A stretch of DNA of 64,000 nucleotides from Rugamonas sp. A1-17 (GTDB taxonomy: Bacteria; Pseudomonadota; Gammaproteobacteria; Burkholderiales; Burkholderiaceae_D), in the NCBI GenBank assembly GCA_025548565.1, contig JAJLPB010000002.1:248001-312000 (forward strand), given 5' to 3'. This document shows positions 36,951-46,393 of this stretch, one piece after another. The position numbers and the translations under genes are program-made. How positions within the stretch are numbered: the stretch's first letter is position 1; each line of letters begins with the position of its first letter. Below the pieces are notes generated by a model that was not told the DNA's origin, did not search any database, and worked only from the letters and a program-made list of their open reading frames with translations.

Positions 36951-37630
36951 TCTTCATGCGCCGCCGGAGCCTGCTCCAGCATGTAGCCGAAGCCGCGGAT
37001 GGTGCGGATCGAAACGCCGGCGTCGGCGATCTTCAGGCGCAGGCGCGAGATGTAGACTTCCACCGCGTTCAGGGTCAGGTCGTCGCCCCAGGGCAGGATG
37101 GCGTCGATGATCTGCTGCTTGGAGACCACGCGCGCGCCATGCTGCAGCAGGTATTCGAGCACCGCCCACTCGCGCACCGACAGCTCGATGGTCTTGTCGC
37201 GCACGCGGGCGCGCTTGGCCGACAGGTCCAGCGCCAGGTCGCCCAGCGCCAGCACGGCGGGCTTGGGCGTATTGCGCCGCGCCAGCGCCCGCAGCCGCGC
37301 CACCAGCTCGGCGGTGGCGAAGGGCTTGACCAGGTAATCGTCGGCGCCCAGCTCCAGGCCGCGCACCCGGTCCTCGATGGCGTCGCGCGCGGTCAACAGC
37401 AGCACCGGCACCTGGCTGCCGCGCGCGCGCAGGCGCCGCACCACCTCGAAGCCGTCGATGCCGGGCAGGCCGATGTCGAGCACCACCACCTCGGTATGCT
37501 CGGCCCGCTGCAGCAGCGCGTCGGCCTGGGTGCCGTTGCCGACCACCTCGACCGCCATGCCGTGGCCGCTCAACACGCGGCTCAGGCCATCGGCCAATAC
37601 CGCGTCGTCCTCCACCACAAGTACATGCAT
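36947..37630 (-). CDS. OmpR-family response regulator
   Basis: A 227-residue regulator. The receiver domain begins MHVLVVEDDAVLADG, its phospho-acceptor Asp is in VVLDIGLPGIDG (about residue 51), and the winged-helix domain contains LSVREWAVLEYLLQHGAR and VEVYISRLRLKI. ATG 37630 is the family start. It is partner of the kinase gene that overlaps it by 4 bp. Confidence 0.95.
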   Translation of the reverse strand: MHVLVVEDDAVLADGLSRVLSGHGMAVEVVGNGTQADALLQRAEHTEVVVLDIGLPGIDGFEVVRRLRARGSQVPVLLLTARDAIEDRVRGLELGADDYLVKPFATAELVARLRALARRNTPKPAVLALGDLALDLSAKRARVRDKTIELSVREWAVLEYLLQHGARVVSKQQIIDAILPWGDDLTLNAVEVYISRLRLKIADAGVSIRTIRGFGYMLEQAPAAHEE

Positions 37631-37847
37631 GATCTGTGCGCCACTTGATTTGAATTTGTGCATTATGCACGCGCGCTGCGGAGAAAAATAGAGCTCGTGT
37701 AGGACCAGGACTACAAAGTGCCATGTTGCAAGCCTACACGGGTGCGTCCCCTCCTCTTATGTTCGCAATTTAACAAAGACCTCAAAATTATGGCAACACT
37801 GAAGCACGCCTTTGGTGCTCCTGTATAGCCAGATTGTGAGGAAAAAA

Positions 37848-38654
37848 ATGAACAACACCCAAATTAACGCAACCGACAAAACCGCAGCGCCACGCATGAC
37901 GGTGAACTCGAAAGAATTCAACGTTGCGTCACGGCCTGTTGTCAGCATCAGCGGCGCCCAGCAGAACGAGTTGCTGGCCGCGCTGCCCCGCGACGTGCTG
38001 GAATCGTTGTTTGAGCACCTGGAATTGGTGACCCTGCCCTTCGGCAAAGAATTGTTCGAGTTCGGCGGCGCGATGGATTATGTGCACTTCCCGACCACCG
38101 CCATCGTCTCGCTGCTGTACGTCATGGAAGACGGCGCCACCACCGAGATCGCCGTGGTCGGCCATGAAGGCGTGGTCGGCGTCTCGCTGTTCGAAGGCGA
38201 GCGCGCGATGTGCAGCGCCGTGGTGCAGGCGGCCGGCTACGGCTACCGCATGAAGGCCCAGCACCTGCGCGACGCCTTCAACCAGGGCGGCGCCCTGCCC
38301 GCGCTGCTGATGCGCTACAACACCGCGCTGTTCGCGCAGATGGCGCAGAACGCCGTCGGCGGCCGTCACAGCTCGATCGAACAAAAGCTGTGCCGCTGGC
38401 TGCTGGACCGCCTGGACCGCTCGCCATCGAACGAACTGAAGGTGACGCAGGAAATGATTTCCATCATGCTGGGCGTGCGCCGCGAAAGCATCACCGCCGC
38501 CGCCGGCAAGCTGCAGGACGAAGGCTTGATCGCCTACCGCCGCGGCAACATCACTGTGCTTGATCGGTCAGGCTTGGAGGCGTATGCGGGTGAGTGCTAC
38601 AAGGTGGCGCGGACGGAATATGAGCGTCTGCTGGTGGATGTAGCACGCTGCTAA
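37848..38654 (+). CDS. Crp/Fnr-family transcriptional regulator
   Basis: A 268-residue regulator. The N-terminal cNMP-like effector barrel is at about residues 40-170, and the C-terminal HTH_Crp contains VTQEMISIMLGVRRESITAA and RRGNITVLDRSGLEAY. No Fnr-type Cys cluster for FeS and no clear cAMP-binding RxR motif is seen, so the signal is unknown. ATG 37848 follows a strong GAGGAAAAAA ribosome binding site; an upstream in-frame ATG is not needed. Its last 104 bp overlap, on the opposite strand, the end of a histidine kinase gene. Confidence 0.92.
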   Translation: MNNTQINATDKTAAPRMTVNSKEFNVASRPVVSISGAQQNELLAALPRDVLESLFEHLELVTLPFGKELFEFGGAMDYVHFPTTAIVSLLYVMEDGATTEIAVVGHEGVVGVSLFEGERAMCSAVVQAAGYGYRMKAQHLRDAFNQGGALPALLMRYNTALFAQMAQNAVGGRHSSIEQKLCRWLLDRLDRSPSNELKVTQEMISIMLGVRRESITAAAGKLQDEGLIAYRRGNITVLDRSGLEAYAGECYKVARTEYERLLVDVARC

Positions 38655-40104
38655 GCACGTCGCTGATGGCCGGCGGCAGCGTGCTCGTCATGTCGGCGCG
38701 GCGCTCCTCGACCGGCGATCGGTTGCGCAAGGGAATAGATACTTCGATACAGGTGCCGGCGTCATTGCGGCCACGACGGATGGTCAGCGTACCGCCCAAC
38801 AGCAAGGCGCGTTCGCGCATGCCCAGCAGTCCATGCGACATGGGCTTGACGATGTTGTTCGCGGCGATGCCAATGCCATCGTCGATAATGCGCAGCACCA
38901 GCCCGCCATGGTTGCGGTTGAGCGTGACGGTCACGCGGCTGGCCTTGGCGTACTTGCGAATATTGGTCAGCGATTCCTGCACGATGCGGAACAAGGCGAT
39001 CGACAAATCGCCCGACTGGCGCGCCGCGCTTTCGATTTCAGCGGCCACGTCGCAGTCGCAACGGACCTGGGCCAGGCGGCTGAACTCGCTGCAATAGCTT
39101 TCGATGGCGGCGCACAGGCCCAGGTTGTCGAGCAGGCTCGGACGCAGGTTCTCGACGATGCGGCGCTTCATTTCCACTGTCTCCACCAGCGTGGCGCGGG
39201 CGCGCTTGAGCTGGGTGGCCAGTTCGGGATCAGTCTTCTGCAATTGCTGGGTGACGGCGGCGATGTCCATGCTGATCGAGGTCAGGTTGGCCCCCATCTC
39301 GTCGTGCAGCTCGCGCGACAGGCGAACCTTCTCTTCCTCGCTGATGCTGATCAGGTGGCGCGACAGCACCGACAGTTGCTCGGTACGCTGCTCGACCTGC
39401 GACTCCAGGTTTTCATTGGCGCTTTGCAAGGCGTGCTCGACCTGCGCGCGGTTGGCGAAACTGCGCCGCACCAGCTGGTAGAACATGACCAGCACAAAGA
39501 TGGCCAGCGCGTTGATGCCCATGCCCAGCAACACGGCTTTCTGGTATTCCTGGTAGAAGGTGGCGCTGCGCGTGACCAGCGTCTCGTTCTGTTCCTGCTC
39601 CATGATGACCACCTGCAGACGGATCTCGTCCATGCTGGCGCGGCCATCGCTGAGCTTGGCGATCTTGACGATTTCGTCCAGCCCGCCCTCGCGGTAGACG
39701 TCGATGGCCTGGCTCATGATGGAGAGGCGGCGGCGCACCAGCGTGTGCAGCTGCGCCAGGTTCTTCAGCTGCGACGGGCTATCGGCCAGCAGCTTTTCCA
39801 GTTCCTTGAATTCGATTTCGGTCTCGGCCAGCGCGGTCTTGGTCGGCCCCAGGTAGGCGTCGCGCCCGGACAGGAAGTAGCCGCGCATGCTGCTCTCGGC
39901 GTCGAGCACCAGCACGTTGAGGTATTGCAGGCGGTCGGCCACCCGCGCGGTCTGCCCCAGCTGCACCTGCGCCCCGCGCAACGCTTGCAAATTATGGAAC
40001 AGGCTGAATCCGTTGACGATCAGCAGGAGCGCACAGGTCACGCACAAGACGGTCTTGTACAGCGGCAGGCGGTGATGCGGCGCTGTTTCGACGGTGAAAT
40101 ACAT
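38551..40104 (-). CDS. Sensor histidine kinase with CHASE3-like sensor (NarX/DegS type)
   Basis: A 517-residue kinase. TM1 is at about residues 17-37. The extracytoplasmic part is a four-helix CHASE3-like domain with the YLNVLVLDAESSMRGYFLSG signature, and TM2 is at about residues 192-212. A coiled coil leads into HisKA_3 with SRELHDEMGANLTSISMDIA, the His at about residue 264. HATPase has FRIVQESLTNIRKYAKAS and IDDGIGIAANN. The last 50-odd residues (Pro/Ser/His-rich) extend past the usual domain end and are encoded antisense to the 3' end of the Crp/Fnr gene. It likely signals to the NarL-type regulator next to it. Confidence 0.93.
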   Translation of the reverse strand: MYFTVETAPHHRLPLYKTVLCVTCALLLIVNGFSLFHNLQALRGAQVQLGQTARVADRLQYLNVLVLDAESSMRGYFLSGRDAYLGPTKTALAETEIEFKELEKLLADSPSQLKNLAQLHTLVRRRLSIMSQAIDVYREGGLDEIVKIAKLSDGRASMDEIRLQVVIMEQEQNETLVTRSATFYQEYQKAVLLGMGINALAIFVLVMFYQLVRRSFANRAQVEHALQSANENLESQVEQRTEQLSVLSRHLISISEEEKVRLSRELHDEMGANLTSISMDIAAVTQQLQKTDPELATQLKRARATLVETVEMKRRIVENLRPSLLDNLGLCAAIESYCSEFSRLAQVRCDCDVAAEIESAARQSGDLSIALFRIVQESLTNIRKYAKASRVTVTLNRNHGGLVLRIIDDGIGIAANNIVKPMSHGLLGMRERALLLGGTLTIRRGRNDAGTCIEVSIPLRNRSPVEERRADMTSTLPPAISDVLSSVLHPPADAHIPSAPPCSTHPHTPPSLTDQAQ

Positions 40105-40230
40105 CCTGACGAGTTTCCTTCACAAGGGTTAATCCGGGGCGGACAAATGCCACACTAGCCGGATTATAGTCCGATGGGGAACAGGATGCTGATTGGGGCT
40201 GCAGCAACAGTGCGCGCCCCAGCAAGCTTG

Positions 40231-40863
40231 CTAGTCCAGTAAGTTGTTCTTCATGGCGTAGTAGGTCAGGTCGGAATTCGACTGCATGCCCATTTTTTCC
40301 ATGATGCGGGTGCGGTAGGTGCTGACGGTCTTGATGCTCAGCGACAGCGCCACGCCGATGTCGGACACCGTGGCGCCGCGCGCCAGGCGCAGGAACACCT
40401 GGAACTCGCGGTCCGACAGTTCGGTATGCAACGCGGTGTTCGGATCGCGGTCGAAGCTCTGCGCCAGCAGTTCGCCGACGGTGGAGCTGACATAGCGGCG
40501 GCCCTGGTACACGGTGCGCACGGCGGAGATCAGTTCGTCGGCCTCGCACTCCTTGTTCAGGTAGCCGTTGGCGCCCATCTTGAACAGGTTCAGCGCGTAC
40601 TGCTGCGCCGGATAACCGGACAGGATCAGCACCGGCAGGTCCGGCTGGCCCTGGCGGATGGTGCGCAAGGTGTCGATGCCGCTCTGGTCGGGCATGGCGA
40701 TATCGAGCAACAGCACGTCGCAAATCTCGCGTCGCGCGATTTCCAGCGCCTCACGCCCGGTACCGGCTTCCGCCACCACGTCGAAATCGTCCGCGGACGA
40801 AAAAATCTGTTTGAATCCTGCTCTTACTATCTGATGGTCGTCACAAATGGCAACGCGTATCAT
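40231..40863 (-). CDS. NarL/FixJ-family response regulator
   Basis: A 210-residue regulator. Receiver: MIRVAICDDHQIVRAGFKQ with the acceptor Asp in LLLDIAMPDQSG (about residue 54). LuxR-type HTH: LARGATVSDIGVALSLSIKT. ATG 40863 follows GGGGAAACA. Its gene is on the same strand as, and 126 bp upstream of, the CHASE3-like kinase, the usual pair arrangement. Target genes unknown. Confidence 0.94.
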   Translation of the reverse strand: MIRVAICDDHQIVRAGFKQIFSSADDFDVVAEAGTGREALEIARREICDVLLLDIAMPDQSGIDTLRTIRQGQPDLPVLILSGYPAQQYALNLFKMGANGYLNKECEADELISAVRTVYQGRRYVSSTVGELLAQSFDRDPNTALHTELSDREFQVFLRLARGATVSDIGVALSLSIKTVSTYRTRIMEKMGMQSNSDLTYYAMKNNLLD

Positions 40864-41004
40864 TGTTTCCCCTCGTCTTGTCCGGCTGTCGCGCCATGGG
40901 CCCCACCGGACTTCACGCCACCGTCTATCAGCGTCGCTGATGTGAATAATGTTGAAATTATAGCAGCAATCATTCCGCCAGCCGCACTTCACGGCAGTAG
41001 TGCG

Positions 41005-41421
41005 CTAGGACTGCTTGAGCAACGTCAGTATCGCCAGCAGTTCGCCGCGTATCATGTCGCGGTCCAGCGGAGCAGGAACGTCCGCCGCCGGCTGGCCGTT
41101 GACAGCCAAGTTGCCATCATACTCCGCCGCCGCGGCATCGTACGCCCGGCTGTCGAGCTTATTGCGGGCGCCGCTGATGGTGAAGCCCTGTTCGTACAGC
41201 AGCTCACGGATGCGGCGTATCAACAGCACTTCGTGGTGCTGGTAGTAGCGGCGGTTGCCGCGCCGTTTGACCGGCTTGAGCTGCGTGAACTCCTGCTCCC
41301 AGTAGCGCAGCACGTGCGGCTTCACGCCGCACAGCTCGCTCACTTCACCGATCGTGAAATAGCGCTTGGCCGGGATCGGCGGCAGCACAACCAGTTCGGA
41401 TTTGGCGAGGCGGTCATTCAT
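41005..41421 (-). CDS. MerR-family transcriptional regulator
   Basis: A 138-residue regulator with a clear MerR DNA-binding domain: RYFTIGEVSELCGVKPHVLR, then YWEQEFTQLKPVKRRGNRRY. The Ala-rich C-terminal part has no Cys metal-binding motif. This gene typically follows ihfA in betaproteobacteria, so it is part of the translation/IHF cluster. The start is ATG 41421; a GTG one codon upstream is possible. Function within this conserved position is unknown. Confidence 0.9.
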   Translation of the reverse strand: MNDRLAKSELVVLPPIPAKRYFTIGEVSELCGVKPHVLRYWEQEFTQLKPVKRRGNRRYYQHHEVLLIRRIRELLYEQGFTISGARNKLDSRAYDAAAAEYDGNLAVNGQPAADVPAPLDRDMIRGELLAILTLLKQS

Positions 41422-41438
41422 CACAGCTCAGTCCCAGC

Positions 41439-41786
41439 TCAGGCGGCGCGCGCCATCGGATTGCTCTCTTCGACCATGCCCTTGAGTTTTTGACTGGCAT
41501 GGAAGGTCACCACGCGCCGCGCCGTGATCGGGATTTCCTCGCCGGTCTTGGGGTTGCGGCCCGGCCGCTGCGGCTTGTCGCGCAGCTGGAAGTTGCCGAA
41601 ACCGGACAGCTTGACGGCCTCGCCGCGCTCGAGCGCGTTGCGGATCTCGTCGAAGAAGGTTTCCACCATGTCCTTGGCCTCGCGCTTGTTCAGGCCGACC
41701 TGTTCGAACAACAGCTCGGCCAGCTCCGCCTTGGTCAGCGTAGGCAAATCTTTTTCTGCATCCTGGCGTACCTTGGCCACCTGCAT
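41439..41786 (-). CDS. ihfA: Integration host factor subunit alpha
   Basis: A 115-residue DNA-bending protein; it pairs with IhfB. Motifs: [53 protein letters not shown], the DNA-intercalating loop [17 protein letters not shown] 41786 is chosen as start; an in-frame TTG at 41810 would add eight residues. It follows pheT in the usual pheS-pheT-ihfA-merR order. Confidence 0.93.
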   Translation of the reverse strand: MQVAKVRQDAEKDLPTLTKAELAELLFEQVGLNKREAKDMVETFFDEIRNALERGEAVKLSGFGNFQLRDKPQRPGRNPKTGEEIPITARRVVTFHASQKLKGMVEESNPMARAA

Positions 41787-41882
41787 GGCCCGATGCAAAT
41801 CGGCAGCCAATGCGGATTGGAGTACGGCGGAATCGACGTCGTTGTTATTAATTTTCCTGCCCTGCCTTATCTAAGAACGAAT

Positions 41883-41904
41883 GAGTCCGGCGCAGGCCGG
41901 ACTC
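41883..41904. promoter_or_regulatory. Perfect hairpin between pheT and ihfA
   Basis: GAGTCCGGC (41883-41891) and GCCGGACTC (41896-41904) pair perfectly around GCAG. On the minus strand no T-run follows (CATTCGTTC), so it is not a standard terminator. It may be an RNA processing or stability element separating pheT from ihfA. Confidence 0.45.
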
Positions 41905-41927
41905 CCAGATGATCAAAAAAGTCGCTA

Positions 41928-44354
41928 TCAAGTACGCAGACGGGCACCGTGTTTTTGCGTGGCGGCTACACCGACCGCGCTCATCACCGCTTCCACCACA
42001 TCGTCCTGCAGCGTATTTTGAGTATCTTGCAAGCTAAAGCGGAAAGCAAGCGATTTTTCGTCCGCCTCCAGTCCTTTGCCACGATATTCATCAAACAAAA
42101 CAATGGCTTGCACGATCTTGCCCTGAGGACTTAATTGCACAGCTGCATTAAACGCGTCCAGCAGGTCTTGCGCTGGAACATGCTGCTTGACCACCACGGC
42201 CAAGTCGCGGGTGACGCCCGGGAACTTGGAGATCTCGGCGTATTCCGGCACGGTGCGTTGCTGTAGAGCAACGGCATCCACCTCGAACACCACCGGCGCG
42301 TGCGGCAGCTCATACTTTTGCAGCCAGCGCGGATGCAGTTCGCCGATGAAGCCAACGACCTTGCCGTCGAGCAGCACGTGCGCCGAGCGGCCCGGATGCA
42401 GCGCCGGGTGTTCGGCCTTGACGAAGCGCAGCGGCAGCGGCGCGAACAGGTGCTCCAGGTCGGCCTTGAGGTCGAAGAAATCAACCGCGCGGTTGTCCTG
42501 GCCCCACTGCTCGTCGGCCACGTTACCGTAGGCCATGGCGGCCACGCGCTTGGGCTGGTGGTAGCCGGCCACGGTCAGCGGGCCGTCGGCCACGCTGTCG
42601 TCGCGCAGGTAGACCGCGCCGATCTCGAACAGGCGCACGCGGCTGGTCTTGCGGTTCAGGTTGTAGCGCACATTGGCCACCAGGCTGCCGATCAAGGTCG
42701 AGCGCATCACGCTCATCTGGCTGGCGATCGGGTTCTGCAGCTTGATCGGGTTGGCGTTGCCGCCGAAGTCCTGCTCCCAGGCCGCTTCCACAAAGCTCAT
42801 GTTGACCACCTCCTGGAAGCCCAGGTCGGCCAGCTGGTGGCGCACGGCGAACAGCGAGCGGGTGTTTTCCGGCGCGATGATCATCGTGTTGGCGGCCACC
42901 GGCGCCACGGTCGGGATGTTCTCGAAACCGTAGACGCGCGCGACTTCCTCGATCAGGTCTTCCTCGATCTCGATGTCGAAACGATAGGACGGCGACGTCA
43001 CCGAGAACACGCCATCAGCCAGCGTGAACGGCAGCGCCAGGCGGGTGAAGATGTCGGCGATGGTCTGGTCGTCCAGCGCCACGCCGATCACTTTCTGTGC
43101 GCGGGCGGTGCGCATCCGCACCGGCGCGCGCTGCGGCACGTTGACGATCTGGTCGTCGACCGGGCCCACTTGCGTGGTCGCCGTGCCGCAGATTTCGATC
43201 AGCAGCGAGGTGATGCGCTCGATGTGCTCGACCGTGGTCGCGTAGTCCACACCGCGCTCGAAGCGGTGCGCCGCGTCGGTCGAGAAGTTGTACTTGCGGG
43301 CGCGGCCCTGGATGGCGTTCGGCCACCAGAACGCCGCTTCCAGGTAAATCGACTCGGTCTCCAGCGAGACGGCCGTGGCGTCGCCGCCCATGATGCCGGC
43401 CAGCGATTCGATTTCCTTGTCGTCCGAAATCACGCCGACCCATTCGTCGACCGTGACGGTGTTGCCGTTCAGGAGTTTGAGCGTCTCGCCGGCTTTGCCC
43501 CAACGCACGTTCAGGCCGCCATGGATCTTGGCCAGGTCGAACACGTGGGTGGGACGGCCCAGCTCCAGCATCACGTAGTTGGAGATATCCACCAGTGCCG
43601 ACACCGAGCGCTGGCCGCTGCGCTCGAGGCGCTGCTTCATCCAGTCCGGCGTGGCGGCCTTGGCGTTCAGGTTGCGGATCACGCGGCCGGAGAAACGGCC
43701 GCACAGGTCCGGCGCGGAGATCTTCACCGGCAGCACCTCGGCGCTGTTGACGGCGACCGGGCGGAACGACGGCACGTGCAGCGCCACGCCGGTCAGCGCC
43801 GACACTTCGCGCGCCACGCCCAGCACCGACAGGCAGTCCGCCTTGTTCGGGGTCAGCTTGATGGTGAACTTGAGGTCGTTGAGCGCGTAGTAGTCGCGGA
43901 AATTCTGGCCGACCGGCGCGTCGTCCGGCAGTTCCAGCAGGCCGCTGCCCTCTTCCGACAGTTTCAGTTCCTTGGCCGAGCACAGCATGCCCTGCGACTC
44001 GACGCCGCGCAGCTGGCCGACCTTGATTTCAAACGGCTTGCCATCGGTGCCGGGCGGCAGGATGGCGCCGGCCATCGCGCACACGACCTTCAGGCCGGGA
44101 CGCACATTGGGCGCGCCGCAGACGATGTTGAGCAAGGTGCCGGTGCCGACATCGACCTGGCAGACGTTCAGGCGGTCCGCGTTCGGATGCTTCGCCATCT
44201 CGCGCACGTGGCCGACGACCACGTTGGAGAACGGCGGCGCCACCGCTTCGACTTCTTCCACTTCCAGGCCGGACATTGTCAGCAGATGGGCCAGTTCGTC
44301 CGAAGTCATCTTCGGATCGACCATGGTACGGAGCCAGTTTTCGGAGAATTGCAT
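41928..44354 (-). CDS. pheT: Phenylalanine-tRNA ligase beta subunit
   Basis: An 808-residue subunit of the alpha2-beta2 PheRS. The tRNA-binding (EMAP-like) domain is at about residues 40-150, with B3/B4 editing domain after it, B5 near the middle, and a C-terminal anticodon-binding FDX-ACB domain ([12 protein letters not shown]). The start ATG 44354 ([12 protein letters not shown]) matches the family opening. The stop lies near the 3' end region shared with the hairpin before ihfA. It is 67 bp downstream of pheS. Confidence 0.97.
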   Translation of the reverse strand: MQFSENWLRTMVDPKMTSDELAHLLTMSGLEVEEVEAVAPPFSNVVVGHVREMAKHPNADRLNVCQVDVGTGTLLNIVCGAPNVRPGLKVVCAMAGAILPPGTDGKPFEIKVGQLRGVESQGMLCSAKELKLSEEGSGLLELPDDAPVGQNFRDYYALNDLKFTIKLTPNKADCLSVLGVAREVSALTGVALHVPSFRPVAVNSAEVLPVKISAPDLCGRFSGRVIRNLNAKAATPDWMKQRLERSGQRSVSALVDISNYVMLELGRPTHVFDLAKIHGGLNVRWGKAGETLKLLNGNTVTVDEWVGVISDDKEIESLAGIMGGDATAVSLETESIYLEAAFWWPNAIQGRARKYNFSTDAAHRFERGVDYATTVEHIERITSLLIEICGTATTQVGPVDDQIVNVPQRAPVRMRTARAQKVIGVALDDQTIADIFTRLALPFTLADGVFSVTSPSYRFDIEIEEDLIEEVARVYGFENIPTVAPVAANTMIIAPENTRSLFAVRHQLADLGFQEVVNMSFVEAAWEQDFGGNANPIKLQNPIASQMSVMRSTLIGSLVANVRYNLNRKTSRVRLFEIGAVYLRDDSVADGPLTVAGYHQPKRVAAMAYGNVADEQWGQDNRAVDFFDLKADLEHLFAPLPLRFVKAEHPALHPGRSAHVLLDGKVVGFIGELHPRWLQKYELPHAPVVFEVDAVALQQRTVPEYAEISKFPGVTRDLAVVVKQHVPAQDLLDAFNAAVQLSPQGKIVQAIVLFDEYRGKGLEADEKSLAFRFSLQDTQNTLQDDVVEAVMSAVGVAATQKHGARLRT

Positions 44355-44421
44355 AATCAAGCCTTCAAAGATAGTCCGACGGGAGCGCGCACCTCGGCGG
44401 CGCTCGACCGTTTCGTTATTG

Positions 44422-45441
44422 TTAGTTGAACTGCTTCAGGAAGCGCAGGTCGCCTTCGTAGAACAGGCGCAGGTCGCTGACGCCGTAACGCAGCATCGTC
44501 AGGCGTTCCAGGCCGGAGCCGAACGCGAAGCCGATGTACTTTTCCGGGTCGAGGCCGAAGTTGCGCACCACCGATGGATGCACCTGGCCCGAGCCGGAAA
44601 TCTCCAGCCAGCGGCCTTTCAGCGGACCGGAGCCGAAGGCGATATCGATCTCGGCCGACGGTTCGGTGAACGGGAAGTACGACGGACGGAAACGCACCTG
44701 CAGGTCGTCGGTCTCGAAGAAGGCCTTGACGAAGTTCAGGTACACGCCCTTGAGATCGGCGAAGCTGATGTTCTCGGCGATCCACAGGCCCTCGACCTGG
44801 TGGAACATCGGCGAGTGGGTGGCGTCGCTGTCGACGCGGTAGGTGCGGCCGGGCGCGATCACCTTGATCGGCGGCGTGTGGCTGCGGGCGTAACGCACCT
44901 GCATCGGGCTGGTGTGCGTGCGCAGCAGCAGCGGCTTGCCTTCGCTGTCGTTGCCCTCGATGTAGAAGGTGTCCTGCATCGAGCGGGCCGGATGGTTTTC
45001 CGGGCTGTTGAGCGCCGTGAAGTTGGTCCAGTCGTTTTCGATCTCGGGGCCGTCGGCCACGTCGAAACCGATGGAGCGGAAGATCGCTTCCACACGTTCC
45101 CAGGTCCGCATCACCGGATGGATGCCGCCGCCGGCGCGTCCGCGGCCAGGCAGCGAGACATCGATGGCCTCGGCGTTCAAGCGGGCTTGCATCTGGGCGT
45201 CGGCCAGCGCGTCGCGCCGGGCCGTCAGCGCCGCTTCAATCCGCCCCTTGGCGGCATTGATCAGGGCGCCCTGCGCCTTGCGCGCTTCAGGGTCGAGCTT
45301 GCCCAACCCCTTCATCAATTCGGTGATCTGGCCGGTCTTGCCCAGATATTTGGCTTTGGCATTTTCCAGTGCGGCCGCGTCATCTTTGACGGCGTCGAAA
45401 TCCTGCACTGCTGAGGCGACGAGTTGTTCCAGGGAGTCCAT
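44422..45441 (-). CDS. pheS: Phenylalanine-tRNA ligase alpha subunit
   Basis: A 339-residue catalytic subunit. N-terminal coiled coil (about residues 1-90), then class II core with [26 protein letters not shown] and [17 protein letters not shown], and the motif 3 region [14 protein letters not shown]. Length is normal. The leader before it contains an attenuator-like hairpin (45463-45515). ATG 45441 opens [11 protein letters not shown]. Confidence 0.97.
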   Translation of the reverse strand: MDSLEQLVASAVQDFDAVKDDAAALENAKAKYLGKTGQITELMKGLGKLDPEARKAQGALINAAKGRIEAALTARRDALADAQMQARLNAEAIDVSLPGRGRAGGGIHPVMRTWERVEAIFRSIGFDVADGPEIENDWTNFTALNSPENHPARSMQDTFYIEGNDSEGKPLLLRTHTSPMQVRYARSHTPPIKVIAPGRTYRVDSDATHSPMFHQVEGLWIAENISFADLKGVYLNFVKAFFETDDLQVRFRPSYFPFTEPSAEIDIAFGSGPLKGRWLEISGSGQVHPSVVRNFGLDPEKYIGFAFGSGLERLTMLRYGVSDLRLFYEGDLRFLKQFN

Positions 45442-45462
45442 GCGTTTTTCTTATCCTCAATC

Positions 45463-45515
45463 AAAAACGGGGCACAGGTTTCAACCTTTGCCCCGTTCTC
45501 AGTCGCAGCCCCGTT
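45463..45515 (-). promoter_or_regulatory. Attenuator-like terminator before pheS
   Basis: On the minus strand AACGGGGCA (45489-45497) pairs with TGCCCCGTT (45466-45474), extended by an inner AGGT/ACCT stem, and is followed by a short T-run (TTTTTG counting stem Ts). Just upstream a second copy of AACGGGGC (45508-45515) could compete for the same TGCCCCGTT strand as an antiterminator. This sits in the 104-bp rplT-pheS gap. In E. coli pheST is attenuated by a Phe-rich leader peptide; I find no Phe-rich peptide here. Confidence 0.55.
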
Positions 45516-45545
45516 GCCGGGACCACGCGTCCAAATCAATGCGTA

Positions 45546-45905
45546 TTAAGCAGCGATTTTTGCTTTCACAGCGTTGACAATCGCAGCGAACGCTGGCTTG
45601 TCCATCACTGCCATATCGGCCAGGACTTTACGGTCCAGTTCGATCGAAGCTTTCTTCAGACCATTCATGAAGACGCTGTAGGTAACGCCATGCTCACGGG
45701 AAGCGGCGTTGATACGAGCGATCCACAGACGGCGGAAGACGCGCTTCTTGTTACGACGGTCGCGGTAAGCGTATTGGCCAGCGCGCATCACTGCTTGCTT
45801 GGCAATACGGTATACCTTGCTGCGACGACCGCGGTAACCCTTGGCCAGGTTTAATACTTTTTTATGACGGGCACGAGCTGTAACCCCACGTTTTACTCTA
45901 GGCAT
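45546..45905 (-). CDS. rplT: 50S ribosomal protein L20
   Basis: A 119-residue ribosomal protein ([39 protein letters not shown]). Normal length. It binds 23S rRNA early in assembly, and in E. coli represses its own rpmI-rplT operon. It starts 21 bp after the rpmI stop. Confidence 0.98.
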   Translation of the reverse strand: MPRVKRGVTARARHKKVLNLAKGYRGRRSKVYRIAKQAVMRAGQYAYRDRRNKKRVFRRLWIARINAASREHGVTYSVFMNGLKKASIELDRKVLADMAVMDKPAFAAIVNAVKAKIAA

Positions 45906-45926
45906 AGTAACTCCTTAGTTGTGAGA

Positions 45927-46124
45927 TTAAGCGGTTGGCATCATACGCATGACGGACGTGACGTCCGAAGCGTTGATGTTACGGGTGCCGCGCAGCTGAC
46001 GCTTGTTCTTGGTGGTCTTCTTGGTCAGGATGTGGCGTTTGAAGGCCATACCCGATTTAACAGTACCACCCGGACGCACGCGAAAACGTTTTTTCGCGGA
46101 GCTTTTGGTTTTCATTTTTGGCAT
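45927..46124 (-). CDS. rpmI: 50S ribosomal protein L35
   Basis: A 65-residue ribosomal protein ([39 protein letters not shown]). It forms an operon with rplT. The ribosome binding site lies within a small hairpin directly upstream. Confidence 0.98.
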   Translation of the reverse strand: MPKMKTKSSAKKRFRVRPGGTVKSGMAFKRHILTKKTTKNKRQLRGTRNINASDVTSVMRMMPTA

Positions 46125-46130
46125 AGCAAT

Positions 46131-46146
46131 CTACCCTCTTGGGTAG
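46131..46146 (-). promoter_or_regulatory. Hairpin over the rpmI ribosome binding site
   Basis: On the minus strand CTACCC-AAGA-GGGTAG folds with the AGAGGG ribosome binding site in the loop and 3' strand, ending 6 nt before the rpmI ATG at 46124. It may mask translation start. In E. coli L20 represses rpmI-rplT by binding leader RNA; whether this hairpin is the site here is an inference. Confidence 0.5.
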
Positions 46147-46289
46147 CTCCATATCAAACAGGATTGCAGGTGGCGACACTACGTCACACTTAGATGCCTG
46201 CTTTCACTTGTTTTTGCAGCGGATGCGAGTCCACTACATTTACAACAGCCGGCAATTATAGACCAGATGCTGCAATTCTGCACCACAAA

Positions 46290-46317
46290 TTAAAAAGGGC
46301 ACCACCGGGGTGCCCTT
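46290..46317 (-). terminator. Intrinsic terminator between infC and rpmI
   Basis: On the minus strand AAGGGCACC (46309-46317) and GGTGCCCTT (46295-46303) pair around CCGGT, followed by TTTAATTT. It would end or reduce transcripts from thrS-infC before rpmI, so rpmI-rplT probably has its own promoter in the 165 bp that follow. Confidence 0.75.
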
Positions 46318-46320
46318 CCG

Positions 46321-46393
46321 CCGTCGCTCCCGCGCAAGCGGGAGTCCATACTGAGCTCGCTCCGCATGGATTCCCACCTGCGCGGGAATGACG
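46321..46393. repeat. Dimeric REP-like repeat downstream of infC
   Basis: Left unit CCGTCGCTCCCGCGCAAGCG (continuing to TCCATA, 46321-46350) and right unit GCATGGATTCCCACCTGCGC (continuing to ACG, 46364-46393) are inverted copies of each other. The same dimer occurs at 61311-61388, and a single unit at 13231-13264. It ends 6 bp before the infC stop codon. Confidence 0.7.

Noticed and set aside
40219..40232. AGCAAGCTTGCT palindrome at the 3' end of the NarL-type regulator gene
   Set aside because: Short and without a T-run or promoter elements; probably by chance.
40864..41004. tRNA-Pro expected downstream of ihfA-merR
   Set aside because: It is common in betaproteobacteria at this place, but no cloverleaf is seen in this interval on either strand.
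45442..45545. Phe-rich leader peptide before pheS
   Set aside because: The hairpins look like an attenuator, but no short frame with a Phe run and ribosome binding site is present.
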